From an uncultured Bacteroidales bacterium (lineage in GTDB: Bacteria > Bacteroidota > Bacteroidia > Bacteroidales > Bacteroidaceae): a DNA stretch of 25,159 nt. How positions within the stretch are numbered: position 1 is the stretch's first letter; every line of letters begins with the position of its first letter. Positions 14,079 to 22,103 of the stretch are shown here, piece by piece. The translations under genes and the position numbers were made by a program. The stretch lies in contig CALCHR010000063.1 of NCBI GenBank assembly GCA_937901185.1, positions 1-25,159 of the forward strand. The letters are read 5' to 3'. Below the pieces are notes generated by a model that was not told the DNA's origin, made no database searches, and saw only the letters and a program-made list of their open reading frames with translations.

Positions 14079-15168
14079 CCGTATAACAACATTCCTTAGC
14101 GGCGACCCTGCAATGAGAGCAGCTTACCTTGAGGGTAAGGATCTTTATTGCGTTATTGCTTCTAATATTTATAATAACAAGTATGAGGATAATCTCGAGC
14201 ACTATCCCGAGGGTACTGTACTTGAGCTTGACGGAAATCGTACAGTCTGCGGGTATAAAACTCATCTGAATAAAGAAGGTAAGGAAAGACGATCTGTAGC
14301 GAAGATGGTACTTCTCGCCCTTACCTACGGAATGGGTCCGTCAACTCTTGCAAAACGTATTAATAAAACAAATCAGGAAGCACAGGAGATTTTCGATAAC
14401 TTCTTTAAGAGCTTCCCAAAAGTTGAAGAGCTTATCAAGAGTTCGAAAGAATTTTTGAGGACTCACGGCTATGTGGAAGATTGGGCAGGCAGAAGACGTC
14501 ATTTGACAGACTACTTTCTTACTCCTTATGATGCTTCTTATGCTGACCCTGAAAAGCTTATTGCTCAAACTTTTAATCCAATTATTGGGTGTGAAAGTCG
14601 TCCGCTCGTAGATGATAAACTCGCTTCTTGGATAAACAGAGCAAAGACATCTAAAAATAACAAAGAATTTGATGAACTTGCTAAGTTAGCTGTAAAAGAA
14701 GGTATTATTTTGACTGCTAATACCGGTCGTATTGCCCAGGCAGAAAGACAGTGCTTGAATGCAAGAATTCAGGGATCTGCAGCTTCACTGACCAAGCTAG
14801 CGATGATTCAAATTCATAACAGTCAGGAACTTAAAGAGATTGATGCAAAACTTGTTATGACTATTCATGATGAAGTTATGCTTGAGTGCCCTGCACTTTA
14901 TGCCGAGCAGGCGTCAGAAATTCTTCCGAGAATTATGATTGATGCAGCTGCTCCTTATATTGACGTACCTATGAAATGCGACCCTGCTGTTGAATCTCGT
15001 TGGTATACTTCGGAGTATGCCGTAGCAGTACAGTCTGAGTTTAAAAAGCTTACTGACAAGGGTCTTGACAGAGAAACTGCTTTTACAGAGCTTTACAAAA
15101 AGCACCCCGAGCTTCCTGAAGAAGCTATTTACAAAACTATTACTGAAGGTATTGACTTGGAATTTTAA
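14059..15168 (+). CDS. Family A DNA polymerase, C-terminal part (rest of motif A, motifs B and C)
   Basis: The frame is open from 14059, after the TAG. It resumes the polymerase at QEPRITTFLSGDPAM (the helix after the catalytic Asp), then GKDLYCVIAS, the O-helix/motif B (RRSVAKMVLLALTYGMG near 14287-14337), WAGRRR, AERQCLNARIQGSAASL and motif C with IHDEV (HDEV at 14866-14877). The first ATG in frame is 14113, but it lacks a ribosome site and would leave out the QEPR steric-gate Glu, so independent initiation looks unlikely. Apart from the interruption, every motif is intact and codon use matches its neighbours, which argues against a decaying gene. The stop is TAA, overlapping the ribosome site of the next gene. 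Confidence 0.85.
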   Translation, partial: RKSAQEPRITTFLSGDPAMRAAYLEGKDLYCVIASNIYNNKYEDNLEHYPEGTVLELDGNRTVCGYKTHLNKEGKERRSVAKMVLLALTYGMGPSTLAKRINKTNQEAQEIFDNFFKSFPKVEELIKSSKEFLRTHGYVEDWAGRRRHLTDYFLTPYDASYADPEKLIAQTFNPIIGCESRPLVDDKLASWINRAKTSKNNKEFDELAKLAVKEGIILTANTGRIAQAERQCLNARIQGSAASLTKLAMIQIHNSQELKEIDAKLVMTIHDEVMLECPALYAEQASEILPRIMIDAAAPYIDVPMKCDPAVESRWYTSEYAVAVQSEFKKLTDKGLDRETAFTELYKKHPELPEEAIYKTITEGIDLEF

Positions 15169-15181
15169 GGAGTTATTAATA

Positions 15182-15916
15182 TTGATTACAGAAGATATAA
15201 AGCAGCGACTTGTAAATAATGCTGTTAAAGCTATCCTAAATCGTAAAGAGTTATTTTATTCTGACTTTCATGCAGTACGTGCAGGTAAAATTGAGGCAGA
15301 CGAAGAAACACTTGTAACTTTTTGTTTAGTGGCCTCAACATTTGCTCATAACATCGCTATTTGGCCTAATGGCATTCGAACACTGCGTGCTTATTCAGTC
15401 AGTTGGCGAGCAGCAGACGTGTTTGAACTAACTAATTCTGATGAGACTTATTTAATTCACATAAGCCATAAAGATGGTAGTTTAGCTAAGCACCAAACTT
15501 ATGGAGATTTTAAACTTGGGCGTCTTGCGTATAGGGATGATACTCATGAATTTTTTAGACCCGGTAAAGGCGGGTGGAAATGTGATTTCATTGACTTGGA
15601 TTATGGTCATTTAATAGAGGCGAAGTATAAATATTTTGAGGGTGGTTCACCCTCTGGACTACATGATGCTGAGTACCTGCTTGACTATGATGATAACGAT
15701 ATTAGAATATATAAAACCACTCTTGTAGGTAAAAAACGCGTTGTTTTGCCAGGAACACCAAAACTAGCAGAATTTAAGGACGTAATGAAGCCAAGGCAGC
15801 ATTTAATAAACGTGCCAGGAATAAGTACTGAATTTATGTGGCTAATTCAAAGTGGTGAGCTTATTCCTAGAATTGAAAAAGAACTTGAAGCACAAGACTT
15901 CGAATGGCCAGAATAA
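15182..15916 (+). CDS. Hypothetical protein, 244 aa, TTG start
   Basis: The likely start is TTG 15182, 10 bases after AAGGAG (15167-15172); no ATG is available near that site, and the earlier part of the open frame overlaps the polymerase C-terminus. The product begins (M)ITEDIKQRLVNNAVKAIL. It is soluble and mixed alpha/beta, with acidic stretches (LLDYDDNDIRIY), a KGGWKCDFIDLDYGH segment and an acidic C-terminus. No catalytic motif or Cys cluster stands out and I recognise no family. It lies between polymerase and sliding clamp, so a replication-linked role is possible. Confidence 0.65.
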   Translation: MITEDIKQRLVNNAVKAILNRKELFYSDFHAVRAGKIEADEETLVTFCLVASTFAHNIAIWPNGIRTLRAYSVSWRAADVFELTNSDETYLIHISHKDGSLAKHQTYGDFKLGRLAYRDDTHEFFRPGKGGWKCDFIDLDYGHLIEAKYKYFEGGSPSGLHDAEYLLDYDDNDIRIYKTTLVGKKRVVLPGTPKLAEFKDVMKPRQHLINVPGISTEFMWLIQSGELIPRIEKELEAQDFEWPE

Positions 15917-15919
15917 AAT

Positions 15920-15935
15920 CGTATTATATAATATA
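15920..15935 (+). promoter_or_regulatory. Conserved promoter-like element P6 (CGTATTATATAATATA)
   Basis: One mismatch to the consensus (C for the first T). It lies 25 bases before the clamp start codon. Like P4 it is preceded by ATAAAATC and not by a terminator. Confidence 0.65.
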
Positions 15936-15960
15936 AAAACATAAAGGGAGAAACTATAAA

Positions 15961-17100
15961 ATGATTTTAAAGACAAAGAATTTCCAGGAAGCAGCTAATA
16001 AGATTCTCGTTGCGGTAGGCCTCGATAAGGCTTCAGCAAATCTTGAACTTGCTGCGAAAGATACTGCTCTTTATCTTAGAGTGACTAATAGAGAATACTA
16101 TGTAGCTGTAAAATTTGACCTTGAGAATCCTACTGAATTCCGTGCAGTAGTAGATGCAAATCTTTTCCTTAACCTTATTTCAGGTATCAACACGGAAGAG
16201 TTTGAACTTGATATTAAAGATACTTTTGTTGTTGTCAAGGCCGGTAAGAGCTCTTATAAGCTTGCAATGATTTATGAAAACGACCAGCTCATGAAGCTTC
16301 CTATTATTAAGCTTGACCCTGAGCAGATTACAGTGAGTATGACTATTTCTAATGATATTCTTATGAGTATCCTCAATGTAAACAGCCGTGAGGTTCAGAA
16401 GGCTAAGAAGGTTGAAGTAAACGAGCTTCAGAGATATTATTATATTGATGAGACAGGCTGTTTTACTTTCACTACCGGTGCTTGTATTAATGCTTTCACT
16501 CTTGAAAAGCCTATCAAGCTTCTTCTTACTGATAAGGTAGTAAAGCTCTTTAAGCTCTTTGGCTCTGACGCTTATTTGTCTTATGGACATATTGTAAATG
16601 CTGATAATTCTCTTCAGCCTATCGTAGTTTTCCAGACTGAGGACGTTTATGTAGCGACCAGACTTCTTAGTGATGAAACCTGTATTCAGAAGGTTAAGGC
16701 ACCTTGTGATGCAATGAAGACACTTGCTAAGGAAGTTTACGAGCATAATCTTGTACTTTCTGCTACTGACCTTTCTGCAGCAATCAGCAGACTTCTGATG
16801 TTCCACAAGAATAGCAGTGCAAAGGCAGATCTTTCTTTCGTTCCTGCTTCTGTAGAGTTTTCCAATACGGAGCTTACTATCTCTGACCTTTCTGGTGATA
16901 ATAAGGAAGTTATTACTATCGAAAATGGTAGCTCGACTCCCGGCGGCTATTCTATGGGTGTAAACCTTATTGACCTTAAGGCCGTTCTTGATTCTTGCAA
17001 GAATGAGCATATTACTATGAACTGTGGCAACCACAAGTCTATTATTATCTGTCGAGCAAATATCAGTAATGTTATTGCCGAGACGAGGACTAAGGAATAA
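15961..17100 (+). CDS. DNA polymerase sliding clamp (DnaN/beta-like)
   Basis: A 379-residue protein with the length and three-part alternating strand/helix pattern of bacterial beta clamps. The N-terminal LKTKNFQEAANKIL resembles the first helix of DnaN, and the interior has repeated blocks such as RAVVDANLFLNLISGI and VKLFKLFGSDAYLSYG. The C-terminus is less conserved than in cellular DnaN. It would encircle DNA and tether the polymerase; the three clamp-loader genes further on support this. Its GGGAG site follows P6 and codon use is that of a highly expressed gene. The stop shares one base with the next start. Confidence 0.75.
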   Translation: MILKTKNFQEAANKILVAVGLDKASANLELAAKDTALYLRVTNREYYVAVKFDLENPTEFRAVVDANLFLNLISGINTEEFELDIKDTFVVVKAGKSSYKLAMIYENDQLMKLPIIKLDPEQITVSMTISNDILMSILNVNSREVQKAKKVEVNELQRYYYIDETGCFTFTTGACINAFTLEKPIKLLLTDKVVKLFKLFGSDAYLSYGHIVNADNSLQPIVVFQTEDVYVATRLLSDETCIQKVKAPCDAMKTLAKEVYEHNLVLSATDLSAAISRLLMFHKNSSAKADLSFVPASVEFSNTELTISDLSGDNKEVITIENGSSTPGGYSMGVNLIDLKAVLDSCKNEHITMNCGNHKSIIICRANISNVIAETRTKE

Positions 17101-17594
17101 TGGCTAATACCGACATTGGAAAAAAGTTTGAGGACCGCTTTAAAAAAGATTATCAAACCTGCTTTCCAGGTACCTTGATCTACCGCCTGCCTGACCAGCA
17201 AAGTGGTTATGCTGGCGGTGGCTCTTCCAACCCTTGCGACTTTATGTGCTACCCAGGAAGCTGTGTATTAATGGTTGAATGTAAGGCTCATAAAGGTGCC
17301 TCTATCAGCTTTAATGATATTAGGCAGTATGATAAGATGCTTGATTTTAAAGGCCTCCATAAGACGTTTCCAGGCGTTGTGGTGTGGTTTTATGAGAAGG
17401 ATATCGTCATCTGGGTATCTATTGAAGAAATGGAAAAGATGAGGCTCGACGGGGAAAAGAGTATTGGTCTAAGAATGATTGATAAGAAAAAACCTTACAA
17501 AAAATCGTATATTATACATGAGCTGCCTTCTAAGAAGCTAAGAACTTTTATGGAGACGGATTATAATTATTTAGTGGAGGTTTTAAATGGCTAA
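17100..17594 (+). CDS. RecU-like Holliday junction resolvase / PD-(D/E)XK nuclease
   Basis: A 164-residue protein. It starts with GKKFEDRF (acidic Glu11 as in RecU), then NPCDFMCY (Asp47), VLMVECKAHKGASIS (Glu60-x-Lys62) and FNDIRQYDKML, in the order and spacing of the RecU nuclease core. RecU-type enzymes cut Holliday junctions during recombination and replication. It is shorter than Bacillus RecU and lacks a clear stalk region. It starts on the last base of the clamp stop (TAATG) and stands two genes before recA, matching a recombination role. Confidence 0.75.
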   Translation: MANTDIGKKFEDRFKKDYQTCFPGTLIYRLPDQQSGYAGGGSSNPCDFMCYPGSCVLMVECKAHKGASISFNDIRQYDKMLDFKGLHKTFPGVVVWFYEKDIVIWVSIEEMEKMRLDGEKSIGLRMIDKKKPYKKSYIIHELPSKKLRTFMETDYNYLVEVLNG

Positions 17595-18075
17595 AGATTT
17601 GAATAAAGCATTAGAAGCTGTTGAAATGACTTATGGTCAAATTAGAGAAATTGCGGATAGCATGCTTGCAGGACCGTTTGAGGAGCCTAATAAAATTGTA
17701 GAAACTATTCAGTATAATATTGAGTCAATGTCTATTGAGCTGCTTAGAGACTCGATTCTCAGACTTCAGCTTGCTGTTTACTCTCTAAGTGAACTTAGAG
17801 ATAGATCTGGTATCAAGGCTGTCTGTGCGGAAGCAATTAAAAAAGAGGCTTATGCAGCAAGTTATATTGAACAGGAAGGAACTGCAGGAGTAAAAGACTC
17901 TAATACTACTCTAGCTATTTCTGAAAATATTGTTGCTCAGTGTCTCTATGACCTTGTAGCAAGTTTAGTTAAAACTAAAGTAGATATGTGCCTCAGACTT
18001 ATCGATTCTCTAAAGAGTATTTTGATGAGCAGGATGCAGGAAGCAAAAATTAGTGCCACAAGCATGGCAGATTAA
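17587..18075 (+). CDS. Hypothetical helical protein, 162 aa, between RecU-like and RecA genes
   Basis: Its GGAGG site lies within the end of the RecU-like gene, and its start overlaps that gene by 8 bases. The sequence is almost entirely helix-forming, with heptad-like stretches (IELLRDSILRLQLAVYSLSELRD, VAQCLYDLVASLVKTKVDMCLRLIDSLKSIL). No catalytic motif is seen. Its position directly before recA and its helical nature would fit a recombination mediator or RecA-loading factor such as UvsY, but there is no sequence-level proof of that. The family is unknown. Confidence 0.7.
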   Translation: MAKDLNKALEAVEMTYGQIREIADSMLAGPFEEPNKIVETIQYNIESMSIELLRDSILRLQLAVYSLSELRDRSGIKAVCAEAIKKEAYAASYIEQEGTAGVKDSNTTLAISENIVAQCLYDLVASLVKTKVDMCLRLIDSLKSILMSRMQEAKISATSMAD

Positions 18076-18089
18076 GAAAGGTAAAAAAT

Positions 18090-19289
18090 ATGGCTAAAGA
18101 TACAGAAAAGAAATCTTTTACAATGGCAGATTTTGCCAAGAAAATTAATAAGGAATATAACAACAATAATCTTGTAATTAAGTCTGATGTAGTACCCGTT
18201 TATAAGAGACTTTCGTCAGGTATGATGGGAATGGATTATCCTCTTTACGGAGGTCTTCCTTATGGTCGAATGATGGTTTATGCAGGACTTGAGCACTCAG
18301 GTAAGACTACTGCTGCTTGTGCGGAACTTGCAGCTTACCAGAGAGAAAATCCAGATAAGATTTGTGTTTATATCGATGTCGAGCATTCGCTTGATCTTCA
18401 GTTCCAGGCTCTTATGAATGGCATTGATCTTGAAAGACTTTATTATATTAGCCCTGAAGGTATGTCCGGTGAGCAGATCCTTGAGATGATCCTTGAACTT
18501 GAAGATACTGATGATATTGGACTGATTGTACTTGACTCTATTCCTGCACTTGTTCCTCAGTCTATTATGGAAAATGAGTTTACTAAGGATATGGGCATGC
18601 GCGGTAATATGGCTAAGGGTCTTCATAAGTTCTGCCCTACTATGTGTGATAAACTTGCTCGAAATGGTAATATTATGATTATGATTAATCAGGTCCGTGT
18701 TGCTGGTACTACATTTACTGGCGCAGCAATTTATAAGGAACCCGGTGGAGATGCTCCTCGTTATTATGCTTCTGTCAAGGTTCGTTTCGGTAAGAGAGTC
18801 TTTATGAAAGACGGAGATGAAATCAAGGGTGACGATGGTGAAGGTGCAGACGGATTCAGACTTAAGTTTAAGATTACTAAGAATAAGACTTGTGCTTGCA
18901 ATAGAGGCGGCGGTTTTATCACTTATAAATACGAGACGGGCGCTGACACAGTAAATGACCTTATTGATGTTGCTCTACAGTTTGACTTTATTAAGAGACT
19001 TAATAACGTAACTTATGCTCTTGTAAATCTTTCTACCGGCGAAGTAATAACAGACTCTGAGACTGGTGAAACTCTTCAGGGTAAGAAAGCTTATCTTATT
19101 GAGTATCTCCATACACATCCTTCTTTCAGAGAAAAGTACCTTATGATGATTAAGGAATACATTTCCGCTTCTAATGATAAGTCAGTACTTGATAAGGAGT
19201 CTCTCAAGGAAATTGAAGCTGAGGAAGATGCTATCGAAAGACCTCAGGAAGATGAAGCCAAGAGAAAGATCCTTCTTGAGGATGCTTAA
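18090..19289 (+). CDS. recA: RecA/UvsX-type recombinase
   Basis: A 399-residue RecA-family ATPase: the GMDYPLYGGLPYGRMMVYAG lead-in, Walker A GLEHSGKT (66-73), CVYIDVEHSLD with the catalytic Glu, Walker B LIVLDSIPAL, and an L1/L2 region MIMINQVRV...GGDAPRYYASVKVRF. The C-terminal ~60 residues are acidic (EAEEDAIERPQEDEAKR), like the regulatory tail of bacterial RecA. It catalyses strand exchange for recombination-dependent replication and repair. Regular, CTT/GCT-rich codon use suggests strong expression. A strong hairpin follows. Confidence 0.92.
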   Translation: MAKDTEKKSFTMADFAKKINKEYNNNNLVIKSDVVPVYKRLSSGMMGMDYPLYGGLPYGRMMVYAGLEHSGKTTAACAELAAYQRENPDKICVYIDVEHSLDLQFQALMNGIDLERLYYISPEGMSGEQILEMILELEDTDDIGLIVLDSIPALVPQSIMENEFTKDMGMRGNMAKGLHKFCPTMCDKLARNGNIMIMINQVRVAGTTFTGAAIYKEPGGDAPRYYASVKVRFGKRVFMKDGDEIKGDDGEGADGFRLKFKITKNKTCACNRGGGFITYKYETGADTVNDLIDVALQFDFIKRLNNVTYALVNLSTGEVITDSETGETLQGKKAYLIEYLHTHPSFREKYLMMIKEYISASNDKSVLDKESLKEIEAEEDAIERPQEDEAKRKILLEDA

Positions 19290-19297
19290 TGATATAA

Positions 19298-19324
19298 AGC
19301 TCCCTGATCAACTATCAGGGAGCT
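19298..19324 (+). terminator. Perfect 11-bp hairpin after recA
   Basis: AGCTCCCTGAT pairs with ATCAGGGAGCT around CAACT. No T-tract follows (TGGTATATACC), so it may act with a factor or stabilise the mRNA end. It separates recA from the homing endonuclease gene. Confidence 0.6.
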
Positions 19325-19337
19325 TGGTATATACCAA
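19324..19337. repeat. 14-base perfect palindrome TTGGTATATACCAA
   Basis: Adjoins the recA hairpin and lies 66 bases before the GIY-YIG gene. A symmetric site of this length could bind a dimeric repressor or be a nuclease target. It occurs once here. No more can be said from sequence. Confidence 0.4.
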
Positions 19338-19403
19338 AAACCAACTCGCCATTAATCTAAATATGCTAAATTAATTGTAGTAAGTTACAAGGAGTTATAG
19401 CAT

Positions 19404-20201
19404 ATGAGACATTACGGTTATATTTATAAAACAACTAATCTGATTAATAAAAAAATTTATATTGGAAAAAGAGTTAAATCCAAGTTTGATATAAATTATT
19501 ATGGTTCAGGTAAAATTTTAAAATTAGCTTTTGCTAAATATGGCAAAGAAAATTTTATTTGTGAAGCCTTAGAATGGTGTACCTGTGCGGAAGAGCTTAA
19601 TAATAGAGAGCGTTATTGGATTAAACTGTTGGACGCGCGCAATCCTAATATCGGTTACAATATCGCCAAGGGCGGTAATGGCGGTGATATTTATCATACA
19701 CTATCTGCTGAGCATCAAGCAGAAATCAGTAGAAAAATGTCCGATAATGGCAGCGCCAATAAGGGTAAATATAAAGTATATTACCCAGAAACCGGGCAGA
19801 TAAAAACCATTGACCCTGCTGAACTAGCTAATTTTTTACAAAAAGGCTGGCTGCGCGGTTTACCGCCAGAAGTACTTAAGCAACAAGGTGATGCTCGCCG
19901 CGGTAAAAAGCACAGTGAAGAGTGGGTAGCTAAATTCAAAGAAACTACCAAAAATAAAGATCCGCTACAAAAAGAAATTTATCACAAAAAATTATCTGAA
20001 GCTACAACAAGACAAATGGCAAGCTATTCCGCAGAAGAACGAAAAGCACTTGCCATGTCTGGTGTAAAAGCTAGACTTGAAAAACGTGGGGATAAAAAAG
20101 TAGTTTGGGTAAATAAAAATAATGGCGAAATAAAAAAGATAATTTTTGAAGAAGAATTGCCCGACTATTTAGCAGCCGGTTTTAAGAAAGGTATGAAATA
20201 A
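19404..20201 (+). CDS. GIY-YIG homing endonuclease (Seg-like, free-standing)
   Basis: A 265-residue protein. The GIY-YIG domain is at the N-terminus: GYIYKTTNLINKKIYIGKR (5-23), then YYGSG, KYGKENF and the metal-binding Glu69 in NNRERYWIKLLDA, with GYNIAKGGNGG closing it. The C-terminal part has NUMOD3-like repeats (GKKHSEEWVAKFKE and similar) that bind DNA. It uses CGC/GCG-containing and AAA-rich codons more than its neighbours, as expected for a mobile gene. Such enzymes cut alleles lacking the gene and spread by repair. It has its own AAGGAG site and lies between recA and a run of small genes. No intron around it is visible. Confidence 0.9.
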   Translation: MRHYGYIYKTTNLINKKIYIGKRVKSKFDINYYGSGKILKLAFAKYGKENFICEALEWCTCAEELNNRERYWIKLLDARNPNIGYNIAKGGNGGDIYHTLSAEHQAEISRKMSDNGSANKGKYKVYYPETGQIKTIDPAELANFLQKGWLRGLPPEVLKQQGDARRGKKHSEEWVAKFKETTKNKDPLQKEIYHKKLSEATTRQMASYSAEERKALAMSGVKARLEKRGDKKVVWVNKNNGEIKKIIFEEELPDYLAAGFKKGMK

Positions 20202-20205
20202 TTTT

Positions 20206-20598
20206 ATGATTATAGGATGTGCTAAACGCACAAAAGATGATACTAAACCAAAGCCAACAAGATTTTATTCAGCTGCGCAAGAAAAAGCCGTATCAAAAGC
20301 AGTTGGCGGAAAGGTACAGAAAAATTCTGGCGCCACTGCTTTTGACAAAGGCGATGTCATAGTTTCAGGAAAAAACGGTTTTCTATTAGAGTGCAAGACA
20401 AAAACTTCGGCTTCAGAGTCAATCTCAATTAAGAAGGAATGGTTTGATAAAAACCGTCAGGAATGTTTACTTACTGGAACACCTCATCAAGCAGTAGTTT
20501 TTAACTTCGGTCCAGGAGAAGAAAATCATTATATTATTGATGAGTACTTATTTCAATTTTTAAAAGATAAATTAGATGAACTGGAGGAGACGATATGA
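20206..20598 (+). CDS. PD-(D/E)XK nuclease, Holliday-junction-resolvase-like, 130 aa
   Basis: Residues 26-64 show the core QEKAVSKAVGG...NSGATAFDKGDV...FLLECKTKT: an early Glu26, Asp50, then Glu62-x-Lys64. This is the arrangement of small archaeal/phage Hjc-type and VRR-like nucleases, and a following Ser-rich stretch with IKKEWF fits that family. It is a different protein from the RecU-like gene at 17100, so the window has two such nucleases. Its start is 4 bases after the homing endonuclease stop, and the stop overlaps the next start (ATGA). Confidence 0.65.
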   Translation: MIIGCAKRTKDDTKPKPTRFYSAAQEKAVSKAVGGKVQKNSGATAFDKGDVIVSGKNGFLLECKTKTSASESISIKKEWFDKNRQECLLTGTPHQAVVFNFGPGEENHYIIDEYLFQFLKDKLDELEETI

Positions 20599-20759
20599 AA
20601 ACTATTTATTATGCTTACGTACAAAAAGTCGAGGTGCCTGCGGATACTCCCGAAGAAAAAATTGATGACTTAATATCTAGCCTCACAATGTATAAAAATG
20701 ACGAAAAGCCGGCTGATTATATCTGGTCAGAAAAGCCTAATCTGTTTTGGGAGGATTAA
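20595..20759 (+). CDS. Small hypothetical protein, 54 aa
   Basis: ATG 20595 overlaps the preceding TGA (ATGA) and GGAGGAG lies at 20583-20589, so it should be translated. The product begins MKTIYYAYVQKVEVPADTPE and ends EKPNLFWED: acidic, aromatic-rich, no cysteines, no membrane segment. I recognise no family. Part of a row of coupled small genes at 20206-21333. Confidence 0.6.
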   Translation: MKTIYYAYVQKVEVPADTPEEKIDDLISSLTMYKNDEKPADYIWSEKPNLFWED

Positions 20760-20761
20760 GA

Positions 20762-20971
20762 ATGGATACACAAGATTATAGAATTATTATGACTATCGCG
20801 TCAAACATTGCAAAGCCGACTTATTGTGATGGTAAGCTCTGCTACCTGCTAGATCTTCAACAGTTTATTACTGCTATTGATAATATTTATCCAGATATAC
20901 ATATTCCAGTAGCACGTAATGGAGTTGTGCTAAACCCAAAAGCAGATGAAAACACTGAGGAAGAAGAATGA
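20762..20971 (+). CDS. Small hypothetical protein, 69 aa
   Basis: The start is ATG 20762, with GGGAGGA at 20749-20755; an in-frame TTG at 20747 lies upstream of that site. It has a hydrophobic-helical N-half (IIMTIASNIAK, YLLDLQQFITAIDNIY) and an acidic tail ending in EEEE. No family recognised. The stop overlaps the next start (ATGATAAG). Confidence 0.6.
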   Translation: MDTQDYRIIMTIASNIAKPTYCDGKLCYLLDLQQFITAIDNIYPDIHIPVARNGVVLNPKADENTEEEE

Positions 20972-21333
20972 TAAGACCACTTATAAAAGAGCAGCTTGAA
21001 AAATGCCAGTTTGCTGACTTAAATAACTTTGATCCAAATACAAATACTTTTTATATTAAAAAATATTCTAAGCCTACATATGAGATTAATCATTGTTATT
21101 TAATTAAGCTTCCTTTAAATATTGTTAATGCAGCGGATTCTGTTTTAGCTGTTAACTGGAATAATGGAACTTGTCCTAAAACTCAATATCTTAAAATATA
21201 TATTTCTAAAGCCCTCGGCACGATGATTTACGTAGATAGTATTGGTTTTGATTTTGATACTAAACAAGACCTCAGCATGATGTGGTCTGGCTGGCTTGAT
21301 TCATCGCAGTTAACTCAGATTTCTGCTTTGTAA
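20968..21333 (+). CDS. Hypothetical protein, 121 aa
   Basis: Translationally coupled to the preceding gene by an ATGA overlap. Mixed alpha/beta composition with a strand-rich middle (HCYLIKLPLNIV, YLKIYISKALGTMIYVDSIGFDF) and a WSGWLDSS end. No signal peptide, Cys cluster or catalytic motif is visible, and I recognise no family. Confidence 0.6.
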   Translation: MIRPLIKEQLEKCQFADLNNFDPNTNTFYIKKYSKPTYEINHCYLIKLPLNIVNAADSVLAVNWNNGTCPKTQYLKIYISKALGTMIYVDSIGFDFDTKQDLSMMWSGWLDSSQLTQISAL

Positions 21334-21377
21334 GTGATTGCTAAATTATTTAGTCTTATTTACTAAGGAGATATTGT

Positions 21378-22091
21378 ATGAACTTTTTAGAAGTTTTTGA
21401 AGAATTAACTGTATTAAATGAAGAAGTATTAACAGAAAAGCTCTGGGTAGCTATTCAACCAAAGGGTAGTGATACTTGGTATAGATTTTATACAGTAAAC
21501 GATAAGAACGACCGGAATACAGATATTGCTGACCTGCTTGGCGACCGCAACGGCACATACAAACAGACTTTGGACAGGGACGTTTTAGCCGACCTGAAAA
21601 AAGAGCTTAAAACTGCGATGGATAATGAAAAAACAAACAGTCTTTCTGATCCAGCTAATTATACGTTGAAGTCTCCTTCTGAGGTGGACCAAGCTAAATT
21701 AAGGACGCTTACTCTGACTGACAGAGTACTTAGACAAGATGCGCAAGCAAAGTATAATACGGACATACTAGAAAAGAATAATAAGCTAAAAGAGCTTATG
21801 AATAATAAAAAATGCCTCATTCATCATATTAATGGTCATGAAGATGAAACAACATCACAGAATGTGGTTTTGGTGCCATATCTTGCAGATAATAAAGCTG
21901 AGTTAAAGGTAGCTAATGGTATTCATAGTATTTTACATGTAACTGCTGATAAACATAATGTTAAAAAGGTGCCAATAAATTGGGGTACACCAATATATTA
22001 TTTTGATGATTCCGGTGACTTAAAGATTGGTAGCTGTAATATAGTTATTGATTTGTCTAAAGCACCAGAAGGCTATTCTAACGAAAATTAA
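21378..22091 (+). CDS. HNH-like protein with unknown N-terminal domain
   Basis: A 237-residue protein behind AAGGAG. Residues 147-187 read LIHHINGHEDETTSQNVVLVP...GIHSILH: a His-His pair (149-150), an Asn at 162 followed by hydrophobics, and a His at 183/187, the order expected for an HNH/His-Me-finger site without the zinc cysteines. The first ~140 residues are charged and helical and begin MNFLEVFEELTVLNEEVLTE, an amphipathic acidic leader. It may be a mobile-element nuclease or an accessory nuclease. It is the last gene before the clamp-loader promoter, with terminator 22104-22131 behind it. The HNH call is from pattern alone. Confidence 0.5.
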   Translation: MNFLEVFEELTVLNEEVLTEKLWVAIQPKGSDTWYRFYTVNDKNDRNTDIADLLGDRNGTYKQTLDRDVLADLKKELKTAMDNEKTNSLSDPANYTLKSPSEVDQAKLRTLTLTDRVLRQDAQAKYNTDILEKNNKLKELMNNKKCLIHHINGHEDETTSQNVVLVPYLADNKAELKVANGIHSILHVTADKHNVKKVPINWGTPIYYFDDSGDLKIGSCNIVIDLSKAPEGYSNEN

Positions 22092-22103
22092 ATAAACTTT
22101 AGG

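Noticed and set aside
14050..14090. Plus-one or minus-one frameshift at the motif A TAG
   Set aside because: Both alternative frames run into stops shortly after and neither yields QEPR. Upstream and downstream parts are already in the same frame.
14010..14090. Partial similarity between 14022-14040 and 14069-14087 as a duplication
   Set aside because: About 14 of 19 bases agree, but the segments are read in different frames in the polymerase and A/C-rich composition makes chance agreement likely.
12088..14110. Group I intron or complete intein explaining the polymerase breaks
   Set aside because: GSDYS is coded just before the TAG, so any intron at that site would be 12 bases long. The first gap is 33 bases with multiple stops and carries no visible intron core pairing, and no C-terminal intein block (His-Asn before Cys/Ser/Thr) is present.
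17500..17525. TCGTATATTATACATG as a further promoter element before the 17587 gene
   Set aside because: It lies inside the RecU-like coding sequence, lacks the TGTATTATATAATAT pattern and is not at the usual distance from a start.
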